A DNA stretch of 64,000 nucleotides from NCBI RefSeq assembly GCF_002368295.1, contig NZ_AP018248.1, forward strand, positions 124,001 through 188,000, in the 5' to 3' direction. The position numbers were made by a program, and so were the translations under genes. Numbering within the stretch: the first letter of the stretch is position 1; each line of letters starts with the position of its first letter. Below the pieces are notes generated by a model. The model worked only from the letters and a program-made list of their open reading frames with translations, made no database searches and was not told the DNA's origin. Shown here in pieces: positions 8,813 to 18,132 of the stretch. Source of the stretch: Tolypothrix tenuis PCC 7101. GTDB taxonomy: Bacteria > Cyanobacteriota > Cyanobacteriia > Cyanobacteriales > Nostocaceae.

Positions 8813-9679
8813 ATGGATCTACAACTTGCTCAATTAATTATTAATGGAATTGCTGTAGGGAGTATTATTGCTCTGGGCGCAGTCGGACTTACCCTTACCT
8901 ATGGGATTTTACGGTTGTCTAATTTTGCCCACGGAGATTTTCTCACTTTGGGAGCTTATCTAACGCTGCTAGTAAACAGTGCTGGTGTAAATATTTGGCT
9001 ATCAATGGTACTAGCTGCAGCGGGAACAGTAGTAATGATGCTCATATCAGAAAAATTACTGTGGTCAAGAATGCGTAGTCTCCGTGCTACTTCTACGACA
9101 CTAATTATCATTTCTATTGGATTGGCCTTATTCCTCCGCAATGGCATTATCCTCCTTTGGGGTGGCAAGAACCAAAATTACAATTTACCTGTGACCCAAG
9201 CTTTAGATATCTTCGGCTTAAAGGTACCACAAAATCAGTTATTAGTGTTGGGGTTAGCAGTAGTGGCGATTTTGGCACTGCACTACTTGCTGCAAAATAC
9301 AAAAATTGGCAAGGCAATGCGAGCAGTTGCTGACGATTTAGATTTAGCTAGAGTGTCGGGAATTAATGTAGAGCAAGTAATCCTTTGGACATGGCTAATT
9401 GCTGGCACACTCACATCCTTGGGTGGCAGTATGTACGGGTTAATTACAGCAGTGCGCCCAAATATGGGGTGGTTTTTGATTCTGCCTTTATTTGCCTCAG
9501 TAATTTTGGGGGGAATAGGTAATCCTTACGGAGCGATCGCAGCTGCTTTTATGATTGGCATAGTGCAAGAAGTCAGCACCCCTTGGCTTGGTTCTCAGTA
9601 TAAACAAGGAGTAGCGCTGTTAATCATGATTTTGGTGCTGCTCATTCGTCCTAAAGGTTTATTTAAAGGCACGATTTGA
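8813..9679 (+). CDS. natD: branched-chain/neutral amino acid ABC transporter permease (LivH/NatD type)
   Basis: This 288-residue integral membrane protein has about eight hydrophobic helices. It matches LivH-type permeases throughout, including GLTLTYGILRLSNFAHGDF near the N-terminus, KAMRAVADDLDLARVSGI in the cytoplasmic loop that contacts the ATPase, and the C-terminal LLIRPKGLF. In heterocystous cyanobacteria this is the NatD subunit of the N-I neutral amino acid permease, whose other subunits are encoded elsewhere; no other Nat gene is in this window. The gene ends only 21 bases before the convergent psaX gene. Confidence 0.88.
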   Translation: MDLQLAQLIINGIAVGSIIALGAVGLTLTYGILRLSNFAHGDFLTLGAYLTLLVNSAGVNIWLSMVLAAAGTVVMMLISEKLLWSRMRSLRATSTTLIIISIGLALFLRNGIILLWGGKNQNYNLPVTQALDIFGLKVPQNQLLVLGLAVVAILALHYLLQNTKIGKAMRAVADDLDLARVSGINVEQVILWTWLIAGTLTSLGGSMYGLITAVRPNMGWFLILPLFASVILGGIGNPYGAIAAAFMIGIVQEVSTPWLGSQYKQGVALLIMILVLLIRPKGLFKGTI

Positions 9680-9700
9680 GCAGCACCAATCAGCTTCTAA

Positions 9701-9838
9701 TTACTCAATGATATGGAAGTAGTAAGCTGCAACTAAGAAGTTGATCGCTAATAAGAATAATGCCCAACCAGTACGGAAAGGATAGGGGGGTTTAGCTCCA
9801 CTATCTGCTACTGGTGAACTTTTGCTTTTAGCAGTCAT
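9701..9838 (-). CDS. psaX: photosystem I subunit PsaX
   Basis: This 45-residue protein has a hydrophilic N-terminus followed by one membrane helix (RTGWALFLLAINFLVAAYYF). It matches the single-helix PsaX subunit of the thermophilic cyanobacterial photosystem I, where the motif is YAFRTFWAVLLLAINFLVAA (from memory). PsaX lies at the edge of the photosystem I core and helps bind chlorophyll and lipid. The start ATG at 9838 has a good ribosome site, AGGAGA, 6 bases upstream. It is convergent with natD and lies upstream of lipA on the same strand. PsaX is not universal among cyanobacteria. Confidence 0.9.
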   Translation of the reverse strand: MTAKSKSSPVADSGAKPPYPFRTGWALFLLAINFLVAAYYFHIIE

Positions 9839-9979
9839 TGGCTGTTCTCCTAAATTTCAGGACTGTTTAAGAAATACCAAACAGAGGTACCGATTAGCCA
9901 GTTTCTTTAAAAATATTTGTGAGAAGGTTGGAAATTAGGGAATGGGTAATGGGTAATGGGATATTTATTCTCCTCATCT

Positions 9980-10031
9980 CCCTGCCCCCTGCCCCCTGCC
10001 CCCTGCCCCCTGCCCCCTGCCCCCTGCCCCC
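9980..10031. repeat. CCCTGCC heptamer tandem array
   Basis: About seven perfect copies of a 7-base unit (CCCTGCC) abut the lipA stop codon. Copies of a different heptamer, TAATGGG, lie at 9938-9960. They are short tandemly repeated repetitive (STRR) sequences typical of heterocystous cyanobacteria. Confidence 0.9.
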
Positions 10032-10955
10032 TTAATCTTCCCCCGCATGATAGGAACTCCGAACCAGTGGCCCAGAACGGACGTGGCTAAAACCCATTTG
10101 CCATGCTATGCTGCCAAGTTGATCAAATTCTTCTGGAGTCCAGTATTTTTGAACTGGCAGATGTTCTAGGGAAGGTCGCATATACTGACCAATAGTTAAG
10201 CGATCGCATCCCACGGCTCTTAAATCTTTCATCGCTTCTATGATTTCCTCAAAGGTTTCGCCATGTCCCAGCATTAAACCAGATTTGGTGGGGATAGAGG
10301 AGTCGATTTCTTTGACGAGTGCAAGTACATGCAGCGAGCGATCGTATTTTGCTCCTCGGCGCACTGGCCCAGTTAAGCGTCGCACCGTCTCAATATTGTG
10401 GTTAAAACAAGCAGGCTTTGCCTTAACAATCATCTCTATCCTTTGGCGTTGTCCTTCCTCCCCAACAGCGATACCACCCCAAAAGTCCGGTGTCAGCACT
10501 TCTATTTGAGTTTCTGGATTGCACTGGCGGATAGTTTCCATCGTTTGGACAAAATGCCCTGCTCCCTGATCTGCCAAGTCATCACGGGCTACAGAAGTCA
10601 GTACCACATAACGTAAACCCAAAAGCTTCACAGCTTCTGCCACCTTTTGCGGTTCCTCTAAATCTAAGGGCATTGGTGCATGACCTTTATCTACTTGACA
10701 AAATGCACAAGAACGAGTACAAGTAGGGCCCATTAGCAGAAAAGTAGCAGTTTTTTGGGCATAGCACTCCCCCCGGTTGGGACAACGTCCTTCTTCGCAA
10801 ATTGTATGAATTTGGCGCTGCTTAATAATCCGTTGTACTGTAGAAATTTCGCTGGCTCTGCCGATAGAACGACGTAACCAACTGGGCATTGCCATAATTT
10901 CTGACTTGAGTTGGGCTTGTTGTGACGAAGTCATAGACATCCACGTGAGATCCAA
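10032..10955 (-). CDS. lipA: lipoyl synthase
   Basis: This 307-residue radical SAM enzyme inserts two sulfurs into the octanoyl group on lipoyl-dependent enzymes. It shows both iron-sulfur sites expected of LipA: the auxiliary cluster cysteines in CEEGRCPNRGEC and the SAM-binding cluster in CTRSCAFC. The C-terminal RSSYHA that supplies the auxiliary-cluster serine ligand is also present. Length is normal for the family. The annotated start includes a short MDLTWMSM extension, and the ATG at residue 6 or 8 could be the true start. The stop codon sits directly against a heptamer repeat array. psaX is the next gene downstream on the same strand. Confidence 0.95.
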   Translation of the reverse strand: MDLTWMSMTSSQQAQLKSEIMAMPSWLRRSIGRASEISTVQRIIKQRQIHTICEEGRCPNRGECYAQKTATFLLMGPTCTRSCAFCQVDKGHAPMPLDLEEPQKVAEAVKLLGLRYVVLTSVARDDLADQGAGHFVQTMETIRQCNPETQIEVLTPDFWGGIAVGEEGQRQRIEMIVKAKPACFNHNIETVRRLTGPVRRGAKYDRSLHVLALVKEIDSSIPTKSGLMLGHGETFEEIIEAMKDLRAVGCDRLTIGQYMRPSLEHLPVQKYWTPEEFDQLGSIAWQMGFSHVRSGPLVRSSYHAGED

Positions 10956-11193
10956 AGGTATTGTGGAGCAAATTTTCTATGCTCTAGAGCAAGGTTAAAG
11001 CCTTAAATATTACCATGCCATAAATTGATGAGAACAAGGGCAGAGGTTCTAGAAAACACATCCCCGAAAATCACTTATACCGAAAATATACTCTCCCCCA
11101 ATCAAGATAAATGTTGGATATAGTAAGAGCATTCTCAATGTCAATGGGCATAATAGCCATCTACACCTATAGTTTCTGTTAGAGTAATAAGTC

Positions 11194-11829
11194 GTGGCAA
11201 GTAACAAAATTCTAGTTATTGATGACACCACCGTTGTCAGGGTAAAAGTACGAGAGATGTTGCCGCCTGGCAATTTCGAGGTAGTAGAAGCAAAAGACGG
11301 GTTAGAAGGACTAAATTACATCCTTAAAGATAAATTTAGTTTAATCATGTTAGATTTTCTACTACCGAAAATGAGCGGTTGGGAAGTGTTCCAGCAAATT
11401 CAAGCCCAACCTGAGTTAAGGAAGATTCCTCTAGTAATGATGTCTGGGCGTAAAGAAGAGGTAACTGAAAAAATTTCAGAACCCTTTGAATATTTTGAAT
11501 TTCTGGGTAAGCCTTTTGACCAGAAGCAACTTATTGGTGCTATCAAGTCAGCAATGACAAAAGCTAAACTGGTACGCCCAGAACCAGTTCTAGTGGGAGC
11601 AGGCGTTGCTGTTGCTCATAGTGCAACTGTAACTTCTAGCCATAGTTTTGCCACACCCCCAGCTGCTATCAATAGTAATGCTACAGTTCCTTCTCCAAGC
11701 GTTGCTACCGCATCCTCTGGAGAAATTGAGCTGTTAAATGAAAAAATTGCCAAGATGCAAGCAGAAATAGAGAGCTTGAAGAAACAGCTAACTCAGGTTG
11801 TGACCTTCATTAAACAAAAAGTCAAATAG
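11194..11829 (+). CDS. response regulator with C-terminal coiled coil
   Basis: This 211-residue protein has a receiver domain (residues 4-120) with the acidic pair in ILVIDDTT, phospho-acceptor Asp54 in IMLDFLLPKMSGWEVF, a Ser in MMSGRKEE and the conserved Lys in FLGKPFD. A Ser/Ala/Thr/Pro-rich linker (about 135-175) joins it to a C-terminal coiled coil (EIELLNEKIAKMQAEIESLK). There is no DNA-binding domain, so output is probably through protein contacts. The start is a GTG at 11194. No kinase is adjacent on the same strand; the giant Ser/Thr-His kinase at 12498 is the nearest downstream. Confidence 0.88.
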   Translation: MASNKILVIDDTTVVRVKVREMLPPGNFEVVEAKDGLEGLNYILKDKFSLIMLDFLLPKMSGWEVFQQIQAQPELRKIPLVMMSGRKEEVTEKISEPFEYFEFLGKPFDQKQLIGAIKSAMTKAKLVRPEPVLVGAGVAVAHSATVTSSHSFATPPAAINSNATVPSPSVATASSGEIELLNEKIAKMQAEIESLKKQLTQVVTFIKQKVK

Positions 11830-11879
11830 TTTTCATCATAATGCGTAGAACATTCACGCCTAAAACTAGAGACTAAAGA

Positions 11880-11965
11880 CTAGTACAACACGGCATAAAT
11901 AAAGTAACCATTTCAACTAGCCAAAAGCTTTGATTGATATAGAAACTTTTTGACTGTTGACTTAC
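11880..11965 (+). repeat. dispersed repeat A, copy 1
   Basis: The stretch beginning CTAGTACAACACGGCATAAA is closely similar to the complement of 24549-24635 over most of its length. Each copy follows or precedes a signalling gene. No transposase or terminal repeat is seen. Confidence 0.65.
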
Positions 11966-12046
11966 TCGTAGCATTCTAGACGCAAATAAATATGCTCTTA
12001 ATTTGATAAAACTAAGGGAGTTCTTAGAAATAAATTATTTTATAGA

Positions 12047-12086
12047 GTGAGCCGGACAGCATATATATGGTATGGGCTCACTTTTT
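12047..12086 (+). terminator. stem-loop with T run (1 of 3)
   Basis: Arms GTGAGCC (12047-12053) and GGCTCAC (12075-12081) are followed at once by five T residues. This is a plausible intrinsic terminator for the response regulator gene ending at 11829 or for a short RNA. Confidence 0.65.
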
Positions 12087-12126
12087 AATTTTGCCTTGTT
12101 GCACTAGTGTAATTAGCCAATGAAAC

Positions 12127-12179
12127 AGCGTGGGATTTAGAAATCAAGTTTAATTTATAAATCCTACGCTATTCTTTTT
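12127..12179 (+). terminator. stem-loop with T run (2 of 3)
   Basis: Arms AGCGTGGGATTTA (12127-12139) and TAAATCCTACGCT (12158-12170) pair over 13 positions with one G-T pair, then ATTCTTTTT. It is the strongest of three consecutive hairpins. Confidence 0.7.
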
Positions 12180-12248
12180 GAGTAAACCCCAGTTTGCAAC
12201 ATAGATGAATTTGAGATAAATATTTTGAGTACAATCAATAATCATAAA

Positions 12249-12294
12249 ACTACCTGCCAGGCTTCAGCATTACAAAGAAAAAGGTAGGTTTTTT
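12249..12294 (+). terminator. stem-loop with T run (3 of 3)
   Basis: Arms CTACCT (12250-12255) and AGGTAG (12282-12287) are followed by G and six T residues. It is weaker than the preceding two. Confidence 0.5.
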
Positions 12295-12497
12295 GTACTT
12301 TCTATTGGCGGATATTTATTTTTTCAATATCAGAGATAGGCGGTTTTTTCTTCTGAGATTAGAATAGCAGACTTAAAATAGTTTATTTTTTAGCCAAAAT
12401 CTATATATTTCACATAATTTCCACATTATCTTCTGCTACTTCCAGTTTTGCAATGGGAATAATAATAACAGAATTATAATTACCCCCATAAGCTTTT

Positions 12498-15400
12498 ATG
12501 TTACTCGTATCAGATACAGTGTCTCCCATCCTTGGCTATCGCATCACTGAGCAACTTTATTTAGGTAAAAAGACTGTAGTTTACCGGGGTATCAGAGAAA
12601 AAGACAACCAAAAGGTCATCCTGAAATTGATGCGAAATGAATATCCTACCTTTGCAGAAGTTAGTCAATTTCGCAGTCAATATACTATTACTCAAAACCT
12701 CGATATTTCAGGCATAGTCAGACCCATCAGCTTAGAAAATTACCGGAATGGCTATGTTCTGATCATGGAGGATTATGAAGCTATATCCCTCAAAGATTGG
12801 CAAATAAGAGAGCGAGAACAGGGAAATAATTTTGTTCCATTAAAAGAATTTTTTCAGATAGCTCTGTCAATTTGTTCTACTCTTGAACAACTGCATCGCC
12901 ATCGCATAATTCATAAAGACATTAAGCCTGCAAATATTCTAGTTCATCCTACCACTAGAGAAATTAAGATTATCGATTTTAGTCTTGCAACTCTATTACC
13001 AAAAGAAATTCAATCTATTAAGAATCCTAATGTTTTAGAAGGAACTTTAGCTTACATTTCTCCTGAACAAACGGGACGCATGAACCGAGGTATTGATTAC
13101 CGTACAGATTTTTACTCTTTGGGTGTTACCTTTTTTGAACTCCTGACTGGACAGTTACCTTTCAATACTAATGATCCAATGGAGTTAGTCTATTCGCACA
13201 TTGCTAAAGAACCAGCGAAAGCCAGCCTGATTAACTCTAAAATTCCCCAAATTTTAGCTGATATAATCGGCAAGCTGATGGCAAAAAATGCCGAAGATAG
13301 ATATCAGAGCGTGCATGGAATTAGACATGACTTAGAAATATGCCAAACGCAATGGCAAGAGAAAGGAAATATTACATCATTTGCATTGGGCGTTAGAGAT
13401 ATCTCCAATCAATTTGCGATTCCCGAAAAACTTTATGGTCGCCAAAAAGAAATTGAAACATTACTTACCACCTTTGAGCGAGTTAGCAACGGTAAAACAG
13501 AAATGATTTTAGTTTCTGGGTTTTCTGGTATTGGTAAGACAGCTGTAGTCAATGAAATTCACAAACCCATAGCACGGCAGAGGAGTTACTTCATCAAAGG
13601 CAAGTTTGACCAGATGCAAAGAGATATTCCTTTGTCAGGTTTGGTACAAGCATTGCGTAGCTTAATTGGCCAAATACTCTCAGAAACAGATGCTCAAATT
13701 CAAAATTGGAAAGCAAAAATTATATCAGCATTAGGTACACAGTCCCAGGTAATTGTAGATGTAATTCCTGAATTAGAAAAAATTATTGGTCAACAATCTT
13801 CAGTAGCTGAACTTGCTGGTGTTGCGGCTCAAAATCGGTTTAACTTATTATTTCAGAGATTTATCCAAGTTTTCACTAGTAAAGAACATCCTCTAGTAAT
13901 TTTTCTAGATGATTTGCAATGGGCAGATAATGCTTCTTTAAAATTTATCCAATTATTAATGGGTGAAACTACTGCTCAGATTACAGATGATACAGAAGAA
14001 ATATCCGAAGGTAAGGGGAATTTACTACTGATTGGTGCTTATAGAGATAATGAAGTTTCAAATTTACATCCTTTAACTTTAACTCTCAAGGAAATTGCTC
14101 AAACGGGAGCAATAATTAATCAAATTCAACTTTCACCTTTAAATCAAGTTGATTTAAACCATTTAATTGCTGATACACTTCATTGCCGCGAGGTAATTGC
14201 TGTTCCTTTAACTCAAATGGTATTTGCAAAAACCAAAGGTAACCCCTTCTTTGCTTCTCAATTTCTTAAGTCACTATATGATGACGGACTAATTACATTA
14301 AATATTGATGTTGGTTATTGGCAGTATGATATTGCTAAAATCAAAACTTTATCTCTGACAGATGATGTTGTGGAATTCATGGGTATTCAAATAGAAAAAT
14401 TGCCCATAAATACACAAAATGTGTTAAAGTTTGCTGCTTGCATAGGTCATGAATTTGACTTAAAAACTTTGGCAATTGTCAATGAGAAGTCTGTAATGGA
14501 TACAGCGTCAGACTTATGGAAAGCATTATTTGAAGGGCTAATCTTACCTCTGACTGATGGATATAATTTTATTTCAACAGATGACAACCAAATATTAGAT
14601 GACTTAACAATTAGTAGTTACCAATTACCTAAATACAAATTTGTACATGATAGAGTACAACAAGCTGCTTATTCTCTCATTCCTGAAGAACAGAGAAAGC
14701 CAATTCATTTGAAAATTGGTTTACTTTTGCTAAGTAATATCCCAATAGCAGAACGGGAAGATAAGATTTTTGAGCTTGTCAATCAGTTCAATATTGCCAT
14801 AGAATTTATTACTCATCAAGCTAAACGTGATGAACTGGCTGTAATGAATTTGACTGCAGGGCGTAAAGCTTTGATATCAACAGCTTACTCATCTGCAATT
14901 AAGTATTTAACTACAGGAATTGAACTGCTGACAGATGATTGTTGGGATACTAAATATGAGCTAACTCTCGCTTTGTATGAGACAGCAGCAGAAGCCGCAT
15001 ACTTAGCTGGTAAATTTGAGCAAATGGAGAAATTAGTAGAAGTCGTATTACAAAAAGCTAATACATTGCTTGACAAAGCAAAAGTTTATGAAGTCAGAAT
15101 TCAGGCTTATGGAGCCCAAGGCAAAGGACTAGATTCTGTCAATATTTTGCTAACTTTTTTAAAGAAATTGGGTGTAGATTTTCCAGAGAACCCAAGCCAG
15201 TTGGATATTCATCTAGAAATGGAGAAAACTGCCTTAAAACTGGCAAATAAACGAATTGAAGATTTAATCGATTTACCAGAGATGATAGAAGTTAAAGCTC
15301 TAGTAGTGATGCGTCTCTTATCTAGTGCAATTACTTTCGCTTATCAGGCTGTCCCAGAATTGATGCCGTTGATTTGTTTGAAACAAATCAATTTATCATT

Positions 15401-18104
15401 ACAATATGGTAACTCTCACTCTTCTGCTTTTGCATATGTTTGTTATGGATTAATGCTATGTGGATTAGTAGGAGATATTGAGTCCGGCTATAAATTTGGT
15501 CAACTAGCTTTAAGTATTTTAGAGAAAATGAATGCTAAAGAATTTAAAGCTAAGATACTGGAAACCTTTAATCGATTCATTAGACATTGGTATGAACATA
15601 TCAGTGAAAGTATTAAACCTTTAATAGAGGCTTACACTGCTGGATTAGAAACGGGAGATTTAGAGTTTGCATCTCATGCTATTAACGGTTATTCATACTA
15701 TTTATATTTCAGTGGTAAAGATTTGAATTGGCTCAAGCAAGAGATAGAAACTTACAGTAAAGCTATATATCAAACTAACCAAAAAAGAATATTCAATTAT
15801 AATGAAATCTACCGTCAATTGGTCTTAAATTTAATAGATGAGGGTAATAAAAATCGCTGTGCTTTGAGCGGTGATGCTTATGATGAAGATAAAATGCTGC
15901 CGTTTCTCCTCCAAACAAACGATACTAGCGGACTTTTATATCTATATATTTGTAAACTACATCTATCCTATCTATTTGAAAATTTCTCTCAAGCATTTGA
16001 AAATTCAACCATAGCAGAAAAGTATTTAGACGGTGGGATAGGACAAATAGTTGTTCCTATCTTCTATTTCTACGATTCGTTATCTAGGCTAGCAGTATAT
16101 CCTAATGTTGATGATTGCGAACAAAAAGCAATTTTGGAAAAAGTGCTAGCCAATCAATCAAAAATGGAAAAATGGGCACATTATGGTTACATGAATTATT
16201 TACATAAATTTTGTTTAGTAGAAGCAGAGCGATATCGAGTTCTAGGACAATATGTTGAAGCAATGGATTATTATGATCGGTCAATTAATCTTGCAAAACA
16301 ACACGATTATCTTAATGAAGAAGCTCTGGCTTGTGAATTAGCCGCTAAATTTTATCTTGCATGGGAGAAACAAAAAATTGCCCAAACCTATCTCATTGAT
16401 GCTTACTATGCCTATACTCGCTGGGGTGCAAAAGCTAAAGTAGATGACTTAAAGAAACGCTATATGCAACTACTTGCACCTATTCTTCAGCAAGAAAAAA
16501 TGAACTATTATGCTAGTGAAAATAAGCCAAGAGAACAGAGTATAAATTTATCTACATTGAGCAATCAATCTACCATTACTAAAAATGAAACTCTTCTTGG
16601 CTCCAATACTAGTATTTCAGATATGCTAGATTTAGCATCTGTAATTAAAGCTTCGCAAGCAGTCTCTGGAGAAATTGAACTACAGGAACTTCTGTCAACC
16701 TTAATACAAGTTATTATGGAGAATGCGGGAGCTTCTAAATGTGTGCTGATTTTGAGTCAACCTAATAGCTTAGATTTAACTATTACCGCGGTTAATTCAA
16801 ATGCAAATTTTGCAGTAACCACTTACACAGAGTTTTTAGCTATACCTTTAGAGTCCAGCGATCATGTTCCAATTTCTTTGATTAATTATGTCAAACGTAC
16901 CCAAGAAATCTTAGTTATTGATGATATTAAGGATCAAGCTTCCTTTGCATTAGATACTTACATTACTCGTGAGGAACCCAAGAGTATATTATGTATACCC
17001 ATCATTAATAAAAACAAATTGCTTGGTATTATTTACTTAGAAAATAATCTAACTACAGCAGCCTTTACAAACAGCCGCTTAGAAGTTTTAAAGCTAATAG
17101 TTACACAAGCAGCAATCTCCTTAGAAAATGCTCTTCTATATCAAAATTTAGCGCAAGCAAATGAACAGTTAGCCGAATATAACCATAATCTAGAGGTGAA
17201 AGTAGCGGAAAGAACACAAGAAATTAATGAGAAAAACCATCATTTACAACAAGCTCTAGAGGAATTAAAAAGCACCCAAAGCCAACTAATTCAAAGTGAA
17301 AAAATGTCTTCCTTAGGGCAAATGATAGCAGGAATTGCTCATGAGATTAATAATCCTATCAATTTTATTCATGGCAATATTAATCATGCCCATGAATATG
17401 TTCAAGACTTGCTAGACTTGGTTGGTATTTATCAACAAGAATATCCCAATGCTTCTACATTAGTAAATAACAAAATTCAAGATATTGATTTAGAATTCTT
17501 GGCAGAAGATTTACCAAAAATTCTGGATTCTATGAAGCTTGGCAGTTCGCGTATCCGGAATATTATTTTGGGCTTACGCAACTTCTCGCGTCTAGATGAA
17601 TCGGAAATGAAACCTGTCAATATTCATGAGGGAATTGATAGTACCTTAATGATTTTGCAGCATCGACTTAAAGAAAATAGCAATCATCCTGAAATTGAGG
17701 TAATCAAAGAATACGCACAAATGCCAGAAGTTAGTTGCTATGCAGGTCAACTAAATCAGGTATTTATGAATATCTTAAGTAATGCGATCGATGCTTTAGA
17801 TGATGACAGGTATAAAGATAATTCTCTAATACAAAATCCTCAGATTCGTATTCTCACTGAACTAAAAGATACAAATACGCTGAGGATTCGGATTGCGGAT
17901 AATGGTCATGGGATGACTACACAAGTGCAGCAGAAAATATTTGACCCATTTTTTACTACTAAACCCATAGGGAGTGGTACGGGTTTGGGCTTGTCAATTA
18001 GCTATCAAGTTGTAGTGGACAAACACAAAGGTCAGCTCATCTGTAAGTCTGCTGTAGGAGAAGGGACTGAGTTTGTAATTGAAATACCGATAAGATATCA
18101 CTAA
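12498..18104 (+). CDS. giant Ser/Thr kinase - AAA - GAF - histidine kinase (HstK family)
   Basis: This 1868-residue soluble signalling protein has, in order: a Ser/Thr kinase domain (about 11-275) with ILKLMR lysine, HKDIKPAN (catalytic Asp141) and DFS in place of DFG; an AAA-type ATPase with P-loop GFSGIGKT (341-348) and FLDDLQWAD; a long helical repeat region (about 780-1340); a GAF domain (about 1385-1545); a coiled coil; and a HisKA/HATPase pair with His1615 in GIAHEINNP and GSGTGLGLSISYQ. This is the plan of the HstK-type dual kinases abundant in Nostocales. The glycine loop (YLGKKTVVYRG) is atypical but looks normal for this family as remembered. There is no receiver domain. It ends 28 bases before the convergent formamidase gene. 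Confidence 0.92.
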   Translation: MLLVSDTVSPILGYRITEQLYLGKKTVVYRGIREKDNQKVILKLMRNEYPTFAEVSQFRSQYTITQNLDISGIVRPISLENYRNGYVLIMEDYEAISLKDWQIREREQGNNFVPLKEFFQIALSICSTLEQLHRHRIIHKDIKPANILVHPTTREIKIIDFSLATLLPKEIQSIKNPNVLEGTLAYISPEQTGRMNRGIDYRTDFYSLGVTFFELLTGQLPFNTNDPMELVYSHIAKEPAKASLINSKIPQILADIIGKLMAKNAEDRYQSVHGIRHDLEICQTQWQEKGNITSFALGVRDISNQFAIPEKLYGRQKEIETLLTTFERVSNGKTEMILVSGFSGIGKTAVVNEIHKPIARQRSYFIKGKFDQMQRDIPLSGLVQALRSLIGQILSETDAQIQNWKAKIISALGTQSQVIVDVIPELEKIIGQQSSVAELAGVAAQNRFNLLFQRFIQVFTSKEHPLVIFLDDLQWADNASLKFIQLLMGETTAQITDDTEEISEGKGNLLLIGAYRDNEVSNLHPLTLTLKEIAQTGAIINQIQLSPLNQVDLNHLIADTLHCREVIAVPLTQMVFAKTKGNPFFASQFLKSLYDDGLITLNIDVGYWQYDIAKIKTLSLTDDVVEFMGIQIEKLPINTQNVLKFAACIGHEFDLKTLAIVNEKSVMDTASDLWKALFEGLILPLTDGYNFISTDDNQILDDLTISSYQLPKYKFVHDRVQQAAYSLIPEEQRKPIHLKIGLLLLSNIPIAEREDKIFELVNQFNIAIEFITHQAKRDELAVMNLTAGRKALISTAYSSAIKYLTTGIELLTDDCWDTKYELTLALYETAAEAAYLAGKFEQMEKLVEVVLQKANTLLDKAKVYEVRIQAYGAQGKGLDSVNILLTFLKKLGVDFPENPSQLDIHLEMEKTALKLANKRIEDLIDLPEMIEVKALVVMRLLSSAITFAYQAVPELMPLICLKQINLSLQYGNSHSSAFAYVCYGLMLCGLVGDIESGYKFGQLALSILEKMNAKEFKAKILETFNRFIRHWYEHISESIKPLIEAYTAGLETGDLEFASHAINGYSYYLYFSGKDLNWLKQEIETYSKAIYQTNQKRIFNYNEIYRQLVLNLIDEGNKNRCALSGDAYDEDKMLPFLLQTNDTSGLLYLYICKLHLSYLFENFSQAFENSTIAEKYLDGGIGQIVVPIFYFYDSLSRLAVYPNVDDCEQKAILEKVLANQSKMEKWAHYGYMNYLHKFCLVEAERYRVLGQYVEAMDYYDRSINLAKQHDYLNEEALACELAAKFYLAWEKQKIAQTYLIDAYYAYTRWGAKAKVDDLKKRYMQLLAPILQQEKMNYYASENKPREQSINLSTLSNQSTITKNETLLGSNTSISDMLDLASVIKASQAVSGEIELQELLSTLIQVIMENAGASKCVLILSQPNSLDLTITAVNSNANFAVTTYTEFLAIPLESSDHVPISLINYVKRTQEILVIDDIKDQASFALDTYITREEPKSILCIPIINKNKLLGIIYLENNLTTAAFTNSRLEVLKLIVTQAAISLENALLYQNLAQANEQLAEYNHNLEVKVAERTQEINEKNHHLQQALEELKSTQSQLIQSEKMSSLGQMIAGIAHEINNPINFIHGNINHAHEYVQDLLDLVGIYQQEYPNASTLVNNKIQDIDLEFLAEDLPKILDSMKLGSSRIRNIILGLRNFSRLDESEMKPVNIHEGIDSTLMILQHRLKENSNHPEIEVIKEYAQMPEVSCYAGQLNQVFMNILSNAIDALDDDRYKDNSLIQNPQIRILTELKDTNTLRIRIADNGHGMTTQVQQKIFDPFFTTKPIGSGTGLGLSISYQVVVDKHKGQLICKSAVGEGTEFVIEIPIRYH

Positions 18105-18132
18105 GTACACATAACAGTATGTTGCTTCGGTA

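Larger units (their letters stand above)
11830..12497. other. 668-base gap with a dispersed repeat and three hairpins
   Basis: No gene was seen. It holds one copy of a roughly 85-base dispersed repeat (11880-11965) and then three separate stem-loops, each followed by a T run on the plus strand (12047-12086, 12127-12179, 12249-12294). The rest is AT-rich leader of the kinase gene. Confidence 0.7.

Noticed and set aside
9980..10031. Possible CRISPR-like array
   Set aside because: The units are 7 bases with no spacers, so it is an STRR array. No cas gene is present anywhere in the window.
11049..11273. 74-codon minus-strand frame before the response regulator
   Set aside because: It overlaps the start of the real gene, has no family resemblance and no ribosome site.
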